From Opitutia bacterium (GTDB taxonomy: Bacteria; Verrucomicrobiota; Verrucomicrobiia; Opitutales; Opitutaceae), in NCBI GenBank assembly GCA_016217545.1, contig JACRHT010000016.1, positions 310,001-374,000 on the forward strand: a stretch of DNA of 64,000 nt, written 5' to 3'. Of this stretch, positions 8,558 through 16,207 are shown piece after piece. The notes beneath the pieces were generated by a model that was not told where the DNA came from, did not search any database, and worked only from the letters and a program-made list of their open reading frames with translations. The first letter of the stretch is position 1, and every line of letters starts with the position of its first letter. A program made the position numbers and the translations under genes.

Positions 8558-10966
8558 ATGCCGCACGTCATCCGCTTCGCGTTGCGCTCCCTGCGCAAGT
8601 CCCCCGGCTTCACCGCTGCCACGATTCTCACGCTCGCGCTGGGCATCGGCGCGACCACGGCGATTTTCTCCGTCCTCTACGCCGTGCTCCTCCGGCCGTT
8701 CCCCTACCCGCACGCCGACCAACTCGTGGTGCTCTGGCAGAAGGGTCCGCAAATGGAGATGTCGATCTCCTGGCCCACCGTGCAGGACTGGATGAACGAG
8801 CAGCAGACGTTCAGCGCCCTCGCCGTCCACCGCCGCGACCGCTTCAACCTCTCCGGCGCCGGCCAGCTGCCCGAAAACGTCAACGGCGCCTACGTCTCCG
8901 CCTCTCTCTTCGACGTCGCCCAGCTTCCGCCCCTGCGCGGCCGCTACTTCGGCCGCGACGACGACAAAGCCGGTGCCGCGCCCGTCGTCGTGATTTCAGA
9001 AAAACTCTGGGAGCGTCGCTTCGGCCGCAATCCGTCGCTCCTCGGCACGACCATCCCGGTCGACGGCGTGCAGCGCACCGTCATCGGCATCGCGCCCGCC
9101 GCGCTCGCGCTCCCGCGCCTAGCCGAGGTCTGGGTGCCGATCTTCCCTTATGCCGCGACGCAGCAGAGCTGGCAGTCCCGCGGCAACAACCCCGGCCTCT
9201 ACAGCTTCGGCCGCTTGAAGCCCGGCGTGACACTGCAGCAAGCCGCCGCCGACATGGAGCGCATCTACGTCGGCCTGCGCCCGAATTACCCCGGAAATCT
9301 CACCGGCGTCGGCGCGCGCCTCCAGGCCTACTCGGAGAACCAGACCAACTCCTACAGTGCCGGACTGTGGTCGCTGCTCGCCGCGACGGCGTTCGTTCTC
9401 GCCATCGCCTGCGCCAACGTCGCGAGCCTATTCATCACCCGCGGCATCCAGCAGGAACGCGACTACGCCGTCCGCGCCGCGCTCGGCGCCAGCCGCGCGC
9501 AACTCATCCGCCAGATGCTCGCCGAGTCGCTGCTCGTCGGCCTTGCCGGCGGCGTGCTCGCGCTGCTCGTGGCGAGCGGAGCGCTCCAGCTCATCCGTTC
9601 GTTGATCCCGGCCGACAACGTTCGCTTCCAGTCGATCTCGCTCAATTTCTGGGTGCTCGGCTTCTCTTTCGTCCTCGCGATCGTCTCCGGCGTGCTCGCC
9701 GGCTTGTGGCCGGCCCTGAAAATCTCGCGCACCGACGTCCGCGGCGCCCTGCACGACGGCGGACGCGGTTCGACCGCGGGCGGCGGCGTGCGGCAGATTC
9801 TCGTCGGGGCCCAGGTCGCGCTCACCCTCGTGCTGCTCAGTGTCAGCGGGTTGATCCTGCGCAGCCTCGAGCGGATGCAAAGCGCCGACCTGGGCTTCGA
9901 CGCGACCTCCACGCTCACCTTCCAAATCTCGCTCCCGGGCAGCCGCTACGGCAGCGACGACGCGCGCCGACGGGACTTCTACCTGCACCTGCTCGACGAG
10001 TTGAAGGCCCTGCCGGGCGTCAAGACCGCCGCCGTCAACACCACCCCGCCGCTCAACACCGGCTGGCAATCGAGCTTCGCCGTCGAAGGCGTGCATCGCC
10101 TCGAGCAAAACGATCTTCCGCTCGCCGAGATGGGCATCGTCAGCGACGACTACTTCGCCACCTTGAAAGTGCCGCTGCTGAAAGGCCGCGCGTTCGGGCC
10201 GCAGGACATGACCGGCCCGAGCGTCGCCATCGTCGACGAAAGTTTCGCCCGCAAATTCTGGCCCGGCCAAGACCCGCTCGGGAAACGCATTCACTGGGGC
10301 TTCAGCGACGATGAGAGCCGCAACTGGTTCACCGTCGTCGGCATCGCCCCGACGCTCAAAGTCTACGGCTACGGCGAACCGCCCTCGCGGCCCCAGGCCT
10401 ACGTTTCGCTCCGGCAATTCGCGTGGCAGCAGAAGACCGGTCTCATCCGCACCGAAGGCAACCCGCGCCTCCTCGAACGCCAGATCCGCGAACTCGTCGG
10501 CAAACTCGACCCCGAACTCGCGATCTTCGATCTCAGCACGATGCAGGAGGACGTCGCCTCCACCTACCAAAACACGACCCTGCAATCGCGCCTGCTCACC
10601 GGCTTTTCGGTCCTCGCCTTCGTCCTCGCTCTCACCGGCCTCTACGGCGTCGTCGCCTACGGCGTGAACACGCGCCGCCGCGAGATCGGCGTGCGCATGG
10701 CGCTCGGCGCCGACAGCGGCAACGTCGTCGGCCTGATGCTCCGCCAAGGCATGCTCCCGCTCGCCATCGGCGCCGGCATCGGCCTCGTCGGCGCGCTCGC
10801 CGCCGGCCGCGCCCTGAAGGCGCAACTGTTCGAGGTGTCGCCCTTCGATCCCGCCACGCTCGGCGTCGCGACCGTTCTCCTCGCGCTCGCCGCCGCGCTC
10901 GCCAGCTGGCTGCCCGCCCGCCGCGCCGCCCGCGTGAACCCCGTCGAAGCCCTCCGCGCCGACTGA
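8558..10966 (+). CDS. ADOP-type duplicated permease 4
   Basis: 802 residues from the ATG at 8558. The frame is open upstream to 8324, but that part overlaps the previous gene and does not align with the family, whereas MPHVIRFALRSLRKSPGF does. The middle signature is AIACANVASLFITRGIQQERDYAVRAALGA; the usual basic RR pair after the helix is replaced by QQERDY, unlike its siblings. The second half has GLYGVVAYGVNTRRREIG and ends PARRAARVNPVEALRAD. The NPGLYSFGRLKPGV segment groups it with the member at 2654. It precedes the sigma factor-kinase module by about 70 nt without a clear terminator. Confidence 0.93.
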   Translation: MPHVIRFALRSLRKSPGFTAATILTLALGIGATTAIFSVLYAVLLRPFPYPHADQLVVLWQKGPQMEMSISWPTVQDWMNEQQTFSALAVHRRDRFNLSGAGQLPENVNGAYVSASLFDVAQLPPLRGRYFGRDDDKAGAAPVVVISEKLWERRFGRNPSLLGTTIPVDGVQRTVIGIAPAALALPRLAEVWVPIFPYAATQQSWQSRGNNPGLYSFGRLKPGVTLQQAAADMERIYVGLRPNYPGNLTGVGARLQAYSENQTNSYSAGLWSLLAATAFVLAIACANVASLFITRGIQQERDYAVRAALGASRAQLIRQMLAESLLVGLAGGVLALLVASGALQLIRSLIPADNVRFQSISLNFWVLGFSFVLAIVSGVLAGLWPALKISRTDVRGALHDGGRGSTAGGGVRQILVGAQVALTLVLLSVSGLILRSLERMQSADLGFDATSTLTFQISLPGSRYGSDDARRRDFYLHLLDELKALPGVKTAAVNTTPPLNTGWQSSFAVEGVHRLEQNDLPLAEMGIVSDDYFATLKVPLLKGRAFGPQDMTGPSVAIVDESFARKFWPGQDPLGKRIHWGFSDDESRNWFTVVGIAPTLKVYGYGEPPSRPQAYVSLRQFAWQQKTGLIRTEGNPRLLERQIRELVGKLDPELAIFDLSTMQEDVASTYQNTTLQSRLLTGFSVLAFVLALTGLYGVVAYGVNTRRREIGVRMALGADSGNVVGLMLRQGMLPLAIGAGIGLVGALAAGRALKAQLFEVSPFDPATLGVATVLLALAAALASWLPARRAARVNPVEALRAD

Positions 10967-11039
10967 ACTAGGGGAAATCACTGCGTCCCACGCGCACTTT
11001 TTAGTTTAGCCGGAGAACCCGACCCGCCAGCGTGCCGGA

Positions 11040-11609
11040 GTGACCGATTCCGGCCCCACGTCCAACCCCGTCCCGGAGCTCACCCTCGCGAGCGACCCGG
11101 CGGCGCTGCTCGCACTGGTCTACGACGAACTCCGAAAGCTGGCCGCCGCCAAACTCGCGCGCGAGTCGGCCGCGTTCACGCTTCAACCCACGGCGCTGGT
11201 GCACGAGGCCTGGCTGCGCCTCGGCGGCGACCGGCAGCCGACCTGGGCCAACCGCCGCCACTTCTTCGCGGCCGCCGCCGAAAGCATGCGGCGCATCCTG
11301 ATCGACAGCGCCCGGCGCAAGCACGCCGCGCGACGCGGCGCCGGTGCCACCAAGGTCAGCGCCGACTCGACGGGCTTCGACCTCGCGGCGCCCGCGGACG
11401 ACGACGAGCTGATCCTCGTCAACGACGCCCTCGACGCCCTCGCCGCGCACGACGCCCGCAAGGCCGAGCTGGTGAAACTGAAATACTTCGGCGGCCTCAC
11501 GCTCGACGAAGCCGCCGACACCTTGGAAATTTCCCACCGCACCGCCAAACGCGACTGGGCCTACGCTCGCGCCTGGCTGTTCAACGAAATCACCCGACTC
11601 CGCGGCTGA
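11040..11609 (+). CDS. ECF RNA polymerase sigma factor, TIGR02999 type
   Basis: 189 residues from a GTG start. The protein contains the landmarks of the Sigma70_ECF/TIGR02999 group: an acidic N-terminal helix with VYDELRKLAAAKL, the region-2 signature PTALVHEAWLRL, then HFFAAAAESMRRILIDSARRKHAARRG, and a region-4 helix-turn-helix (GGLTLDEAADTLEISHRTAKRDWAYARAWL). No anti-sigma gene lies next to it. A Ser/Thr kinase gene follows 147 nt downstream, an arrangement known from Planctomycetes and Verrucomicrobia, where the kinase is thought to act with the sigma factor. It is a probable regulator of the module ending at 16.0 kb. Its target promoters cannot be read from the sequence. Confidence 0.92.
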   Translation: MTDSGPTSNPVPELTLASDPAALLALVYDELRKLAAAKLARESAAFTLQPTALVHEAWLRLGGDRQPTWANRRHFFAAAAESMRRILIDSARRKHAARRGAGATKVSADSTGFDLAAPADDDELILVNDALDALAAHDARKAELVKLKYFGGLTLDEAADTLEISHRTAKRDWAYARAWLFNEITRLRG

Positions 11610-11756
11610 CGCCGCCCCTCCGCGCTCCGGCGCCGCCCGGACCGGTCACCACGGTCGCGGCGATTCGTCGGCTCCCGTCGTCGGCGTGGCCCCTTTCTTT
11701 TCGATTTTCCGCATCTCCGTATTGCCCGCAAAGCGCAATTCCTCCGCGCCCCGCCC

Positions 11757-14549
11757 TTGAGACCCGACGACGAAATCTTCTCCGACGCCCTCGAACTGCC
11801 GCCCGCCGAACGCGCCGCCTTCCTCGACCGAGCCTGCGCTGACGCTGCGCAGCGCAGCCGCATCGACGCCCTGCTCGCCGGCGACGCCGCCGCACGCAAC
11901 TTCCTCGACCGGCCGCCGGTCGTGCCCCGCATCGACCTTGCCGAGGAGAAACCGGGCGACCGCATCGGCGCCTACGTGCTCGAACGCCGCATCGGCGAAG
12001 GTGGTTGCGGCGTCGTCTACCTCGCCGAACAAACCGAGCCGATCCGCCGCCACGTCGCGCTGAAGGTCATCAAGCTCGGCATGGACACGCGCGAAGTCAT
12101 CACGCGCTTTGAGGCGGAGCGGCAGACGCTAGCGATGATGGACCACCCGTGCATCGCGCGAGTCTTCGACGCCGGCGCGACCACCACCGGCCGGCCGTTC
12201 TTCGTGATGGAATTCGTCGATGGCCTGCCGATCACGCGCTTCTGCGACGAACACCGGCTCACGACCGAGCAGCGCCTCGACCTCTTCGCCCGCGTCTGCC
12301 TCGCCATCCAACACGCGCATCAAAAGGGCATCATCCATCGCGACGTCAAACCGTCGAACGTCCTCGTCGCGATGCACGACGGCACCGCGATGCCCAAGGT
12401 CATCGACTTCGGCATCGCCAAAGCCACGCAAGGGCGCCTCGCCGAGCACACACTCATCACACGCGTCGATCAGCTCGTCGGCACGCCCGCCTACATGAGC
12501 CCGGAGCAAGTCGAGGCGCGCGACCACGACATCGACACGCGCAGCGACGTCTACTCGCTCGGCGTGCTCCTCTACGAACTCCTCGCCGGCCGCCCGCCCT
12601 ACGACCCGCAATCGCTCCTCCAAGCCGGCGCCGCCGAGATTCGCCGCATCATCCGCGAAGTCGATCCGCCGCGTCCGTCCACGCGACTCGCCACGCTCGC
12701 CGCCGCCGACCGCGACACCGTCGCCCGCCTCCGCGGCGCCGCCGCCGTGCAGCTCAGCTCGGTGCTCCGCGGCGATCTCGACTGGATCGTCATGCGGTGT
12801 CTCGAGAAGGACCGCACCCGCCGTTACGGCACGGCGTTCGAACTCGCGGACGACGTGCGCCGCCACCTCCGCCGCGAAGCCGTCGTCGCCCGCCCGCCCG
12901 ACGCGCTCTATCGTGCGCGGAAATTTGTTTCGCGGCACCGCGTCGCCTGCGCCAGCGCCGCCGCGATCGCCACGTCGCTCGTCGCCGGCACGATCGTCAG
13001 CCTCGTCCAAGCCGAACGCGCGCGTCGCGCCGAGGTCATCGCGCGCGCCGAGCGCGACATCGCCCAAGCCGCCCAATTCGCCGAGACCGTCGCCCGCACC
13101 GACGCCCAGCGCCGTCAGGAACAAGCCGAGGCGCTGCTCACGTTCATGCTCGGCGATTTCCGCACCGAGCTGAAGAAAATCGGCAAACTCAGCCTGCTCG
13201 ACGCCGTCGGCGACAAGGCGATGGCGCACTTCGCCGCGCTCGACTCGAAGGACCTGACCGACGCAGCGCTGACCCAGCAGGCGAAAGCGCTCACGCAGAT
13301 CGGCGAAATCCGCCTCGACCAAGCGCGCTACGCCGATGCGTCGAAGGCCTTCGAAGCCGCCTACCAACGCTCCGCCGCACTCGTGACGCGCCATCCCGCC
13401 AACGCCGAGATGCTGTTCGAGCGCGCGCAGGCCGAATTCTGGATCGGTTTCACCGCCCGCCGCAGAGGCGAATTCTCCCTGGCGCGCGAGTGGTTCACCC
13501 GGTATCGCGATTCAGCCAACGCACTCGTGAAAGCCGAGGGGCCCACGCTCCGCGCGCTGCGCGAAAGCAGCTCCGGCGAACACAATCTGGCGGTGCTCGA
13601 GTTTGAACAGGGCAACTGGTCGCAGGCCCAAGCCGGATTTGAAGCCGTTCGCCAGACACGCGAGCGATTGCGCGCCGCCAATCCGGCGGACCTTTCGATC
13701 CAGGCGCAGCTCGCCGACAACTCTTCGTGGCTCGGGCGACTCGCCGAGTCCGACGGCCGCTATGCCGACGCGCTGGCCCGTTACGGCGACATGAACCGAG
13801 TGCTCGAACAGCTGAGCCAATCGGAGCCGAACGTTCCCCGTTGGCGGGCAAGACTCGCAGACGGGCTGGTGTTTTCGGCAACCGTTCTCTCCTTCACCGG
13901 CGAGTTGGAGCGCGCCGCGGAGAAGCTGCGCGAAGCCCAATCGATCTACACCTCGCTCGCCGACAGCGATCACCAGAACCAGCAGTGGCGCCGCCTCTCC
14001 TTCTCCGTGACACTGCAGCGTGCGGAACAGGCGATCGGGCGCCGCGACCTCGAACAGGCTGGCCAGATTCTCTCCTCGGTCCGCAAGGAGATCGGAGACC
14101 TCGCCGCGAGCGAACCTTCCTCCCAAACATTCCGCCTGCGTCTTGCCACCACTTATCGCCTCGATGCCCGGCTCAACCTTGAGCAATCACCGGACAGAGC
14201 CCTGGTCGCGGCCGAACGGGCCGCATCGATGCTTCAATCGCTGCTGACCACGGATCCCAATGACGCGTGGGCGATTTGGGAGTATGCCCAATCGGTCCTG
14301 CTTGCCGGTCGCGCCGAAGTCGCGTTGCAGCGCCCGGCCGAAGCCCGCCGCCGCTGGGAAAGCCTGATCGGCCTGCTCACACCGCGAATCAAACGAACCC
14401 CGCGCGAATGGCGTCTGCTTGATCCGCTCGCCCAAGCCAGCGCCCTGGTCGGCGACTCAAATACCGCGCGGTCACTCGCCGCCGAGCTAAAGCGCCACGG
14501 TTATCGCGCCGTTGATCCTCTGTCCGCTTCCACCCTGGAGGCTCCCTGA
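11757..14549 (+). CDS. transmembrane Ser/Thr protein kinase with TPR-like C-terminal domain
   Basis: 930 residues from a TTG start. Residues 1-60 form a helical leader (LPPAERAAFLDRAC) common in planctomycete and verrucomicrobial kinases. The kinase domain is intact: glycine loop GEGGCG at 80-85, K103, HRDVKPSN with D196, DFG with D217, then GTPAYMSPE and the DTRSDVYSLGVLLYE helix. One membrane segment is at about 396-418, followed by a charged helix and a long helical-repeat region to about residue 920 that reads as degenerate TPRs. All catalytic residues are present, so it should phosphorylate Ser/Thr. The C-terminal repeats would lie on the other side of the membrane and could sense a ligand or partner. 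The gene follows the ECF sigma gene and is followed by a small beta-rich protein gene 16 nt on. Confidence 0.92.
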   Translation: MRPDDEIFSDALELPPAERAAFLDRACADAAQRSRIDALLAGDAAARNFLDRPPVVPRIDLAEEKPGDRIGAYVLERRIGEGGCGVVYLAEQTEPIRRHVALKVIKLGMDTREVITRFEAERQTLAMMDHPCIARVFDAGATTTGRPFFVMEFVDGLPITRFCDEHRLTTEQRLDLFARVCLAIQHAHQKGIIHRDVKPSNVLVAMHDGTAMPKVIDFGIAKATQGRLAEHTLITRVDQLVGTPAYMSPEQVEARDHDIDTRSDVYSLGVLLYELLAGRPPYDPQSLLQAGAAEIRRIIREVDPPRPSTRLATLAAADRDTVARLRGAAAVQLSSVLRGDLDWIVMRCLEKDRTRRYGTAFELADDVRRHLRREAVVARPPDALYRARKFVSRHRVACASAAAIATSLVAGTIVSLVQAERARRAEVIARAERDIAQAAQFAETVARTDAQRRQEQAEALLTFMLGDFRTELKKIGKLSLLDAVGDKAMAHFAALDSKDLTDAALTQQAKALTQIGEIRLDQARYADASKAFEAAYQRSAALVTRHPANAEMLFERAQAEFWIGFTARRRGEFSLAREWFTRYRDSANALVKAEGPTLRALRESSSGEHNLAVLEFEQGNWSQAQAGFEAVRQTRERLRAANPADLSIQAQLADNSSWLGRLAESDGRYADALARYGDMNRVLEQLSQSEPNVPRWRARLADGLVFSATVLSFTGELERAAEKLREAQSIYTSLADSDHQNQQWRRLSFSVTLQRAEQAIGRRDLEQAGQILSSVRKEIGDLAASEPSSQTFRLRLATTYRLDARLNLEQSPDRALVAAERAASMLQSLLTTDPNDAWAIWEYAQSVLLAGRAEVALQRPAEARRRWESLIGLLTPRIKRTPREWRLLDPLAQASALVGDSNTARSLAAELKRHGYRAVDPLSASTLEAP

Positions 14550-14565
14550 AACCGCATCCCACATC

Positions 14566-15027
14566 ATGTATACCGCCACCACTCAGATCACGATCATCAA
14601 CTTCGTGCCCGTCGTGGACTTCCCCACGAATGGTATCTGCACCCAAGCGACGATCTCGCCGCCCGTTAATACTTCCCCCCAACCCCCGAACCAACAGATA
14701 CCCGTGTTCACTGGCGACGGTCAGTCGATCACGATCACGGTTCCAGCCGACTACCATGGCGCGACCCAACTGACCTACCAGCTCTTCGATCCGCGGTATG
14801 TTCTGCTGGGCATCGCGTTCAAGGGCCCGATTGCGGGATGTGGCCGGGAGGAGTTCAACCAACTCGACATCTACCGCGACGACACAAGCAGTCAGATCAT
14901 CGTGACCGACACCTGCGATCCCGAGTATAGCGGAGTTGAATACCAATACATCATCCTGATCCAGGATTCGGAGACCGGCGCGATCGGCATCATCGATCCG
15001 GACATCGAAACTGACATCGACAGATAA
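14566..15027 (+). CDS. small beta-rich hypothetical protein of the sigma-kinase module
   Basis: 153 residues from the ATG at 14566, 16 nt after the kinase stop. The open frame extends to 14512 inside the kinase gene, but that part looks like read-through. The protein is rich in T, I, V, D and P, with few basic residues, and reads as alternating strands (ITIINFVPVVDFP, SITITVPADYHG, LTYQLFD, QYIILIQDSETG) ending in an acidic tail DPDIETDID. No classical signal peptide is visible. Base composition is less GC-extreme than the neighbours. I do not recognise a family. A strong intrinsic terminator follows 26 nt after the stop, which makes this the last gene of the sigma-kinase transcript. Confidence 0.7.
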   Translation: MYTATTQITIINFVPVVDFPTNGICTQATISPPVNTSPQPPNQQIPVFTGDGQSITITVPADYHGATQLTYQLFDPRYVLLGIAFKGPIAGCGREEFNQLDIYRDDTSSQIIVTDTCDPEYSGVEYQYIILIQDSETGAIGIIDPDIETDIDR

Positions 15028-15052
15028 TCGACCGCCCGATTTTTCTTCTTCC

Positions 15053-15083
15053 AAGGCCGCTTCGCTGAAGCGGCCTTTTGTTT
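15053..15083 (+). terminator. intrinsic terminator after the sigma-kinase-beta protein genes
   Basis: An 11-bp perfect stem (15053-15063 with 15067-15077) closed by a 3-nt loop is followed by TTTTGTTTTG counted from the end of the stem. It sits 26 nt after the stop of the beta-rich protein gene. This is the clearest rho-independent terminator in the permease region. It separates the glycine-rich gene downstream from the sigma-kinase transcript. Confidence 0.9.
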
Positions 15084-15206
15084 TGTCCGGCCCCTTTCGC
15101 CTTCTTGCAAAAAAAACGCCGACGCGTGGCCCCTTCGGACGCGCCACCGCGCATTGGGACAGTGGCGTGCCGCCCACACCGGCGCTCCGGTCACACCTCG
15201 TCCCGC

Positions 15207-16019
15207 ATGAGCTCCTCCCTCGTCACCTTCGCTGCGCTGCCTCAGGTCCAGAAATTCGTCGTGCCCGAGGAAGGCTTGTATGTGCTCGAGGTCTCCGGCG
15301 CGCAGGGCGGCGCCGGTGGCGGCCCGGGCGGCAAAGGAGCGCGGCTGCGCGGGACTTTTCATTTCACGGCCGGCCAACGGCTCTGCCTCGTGGTCGGAGA
15401 GCGCGGCGAATCCGGAGTGAAGCCGCCCCACGCCGCGGGCGGCGGCGGTGGCGGATCGTTCGTCTGGTGCGACACCGGTCCGGTTCGGCCGATCTTCCCC
15501 CTCATCGCCGCCGGAGGCGGTGGCGGCGGCAGCGGCAGCGATGGACGCACCGCCGCGGAAGGTGGCATCGGCGGCGGGCCCGGCGGCGCCGGCGGCCGGG
15601 GCGGACAGACTGATCTCGCCAATTTCCACTACAGTGGTGGCGGCGGCGCCGGCTGGTATTCGACCGGTGCGATCGGCTCCCTGCCGACACATTGCGGCGG
15701 CGGCGGCCACTGGAACGGCGGCGAAGGGGCTAACTACGGCGGTTTCCATGGCGGCGACGGCGGTTTCGGCGGCGGCGGTGGCGGCTCGTTTTTCGGCCAC
15801 GGCTCCGGCGGGGGTGGCGGCTACAGCGGCGGCGGCGGTGGCACCGAAATGGGCCCGGCCGGCGGCGGCGGCGGATCGTTCAACGCCGGGGCGGACCAAC
15901 TCAACCACAGCGGAGTCCAGGCGGGCGACGGCTGCATCCGGATCTGCCTCGCGCGCGAAGCGCACCTCCTGCTGAACGCCGGCCATCCGAACAAGTCCGC
16001 CGACCCTCAGCTTTGGTGA
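15207..16019 (+). CDS. glycine-rich domain protein (PF12810-like)
   Basis: 270 residues from the ATG at 15207 (an upstream in-frame extension to 15078 is basic and improbable). About one third of residues are glycine, in runs of four to six. The N-terminal part reads VPEEGLYVLEVSGAQGGAG, then GGKGARLRG, FHFTAGQRLCLVVGERGESG, followed by repeated GGGGGG blocks each ending in an aromatic or serine (GGGGGSF, GGFGGGG, GGGGGYSGG) and a closing DGCIRICLA strand. This is the order of the Pfam glycine-rich domain PF12810, which includes the extracellular glycine-rich region of animal ALK/LTK receptors. No signal peptide is visible. It lies after a terminator but next to the kinase module, so functional linkage is inferred only from position. 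Confidence 0.82.
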   Translation: MSSSLVTFAALPQVQKFVVPEEGLYVLEVSGAQGGAGGGPGGKGARLRGTFHFTAGQRLCLVVGERGESGVKPPHAAGGGGGGSFVWCDTGPVRPIFPLIAAGGGGGGSGSDGRTAAEGGIGGGPGGAGGRGGQTDLANFHYSGGGGAGWYSTGAIGSLPTHCGGGGHWNGGEGANYGGFHGGDGGFGGGGGGSFFGHGSGGGGGYSGGGGGTEMGPAGGGGGSFNAGADQLNHSGVQAGDGCIRICLAREAHLLLNAGHPNKSADPQLW

Positions 16020-16027
16020 CGAATTGG

Positions 16028-16104
16028 GGCGGACGGTTCACCCGCAATCGAACCGCCCGCCTCTGCGGCGCAGTGGCCCTCTGGCCCGAGACCACTGCGC
16101 CGCA
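16028..16104 (+). terminator. two tandem GC-rich hairpins after the glycine-rich gene
   Basis: Two strong inverted repeats lie back to back right after the glycine-rich gene. The first pairs 16028-16039 with 16050-16061 (12 bp, one mismatch). The second pairs 16064-16076 with 16092-16104 (13 bp, perfect, 15-nt loop). The second is followed by AACCCTTTTCC, a poor T-tract. They may end the upstream transcript or protect its 3' end. A terminator role is plausible rather than shown. Confidence 0.5.
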
Positions 16105-16207
16105 AACCCTTTTCCGCCGCGCGTCGCGCGCGAAAAAAAGCCGCAACTTCGTGTGACCAGGCCGTGTTGTGCCGGGAACCCATCCGGGGTTCGCACACCC
16201 CCGCGCC

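Noticed and set aside
16169-16207. N-terminal extension of permease 5 before the ATG at 16208
   Set aside because: The 13 extra residues do not align with other members, which all begin within a few residues of the xxDLRFAxRxLxKxPGF segment.
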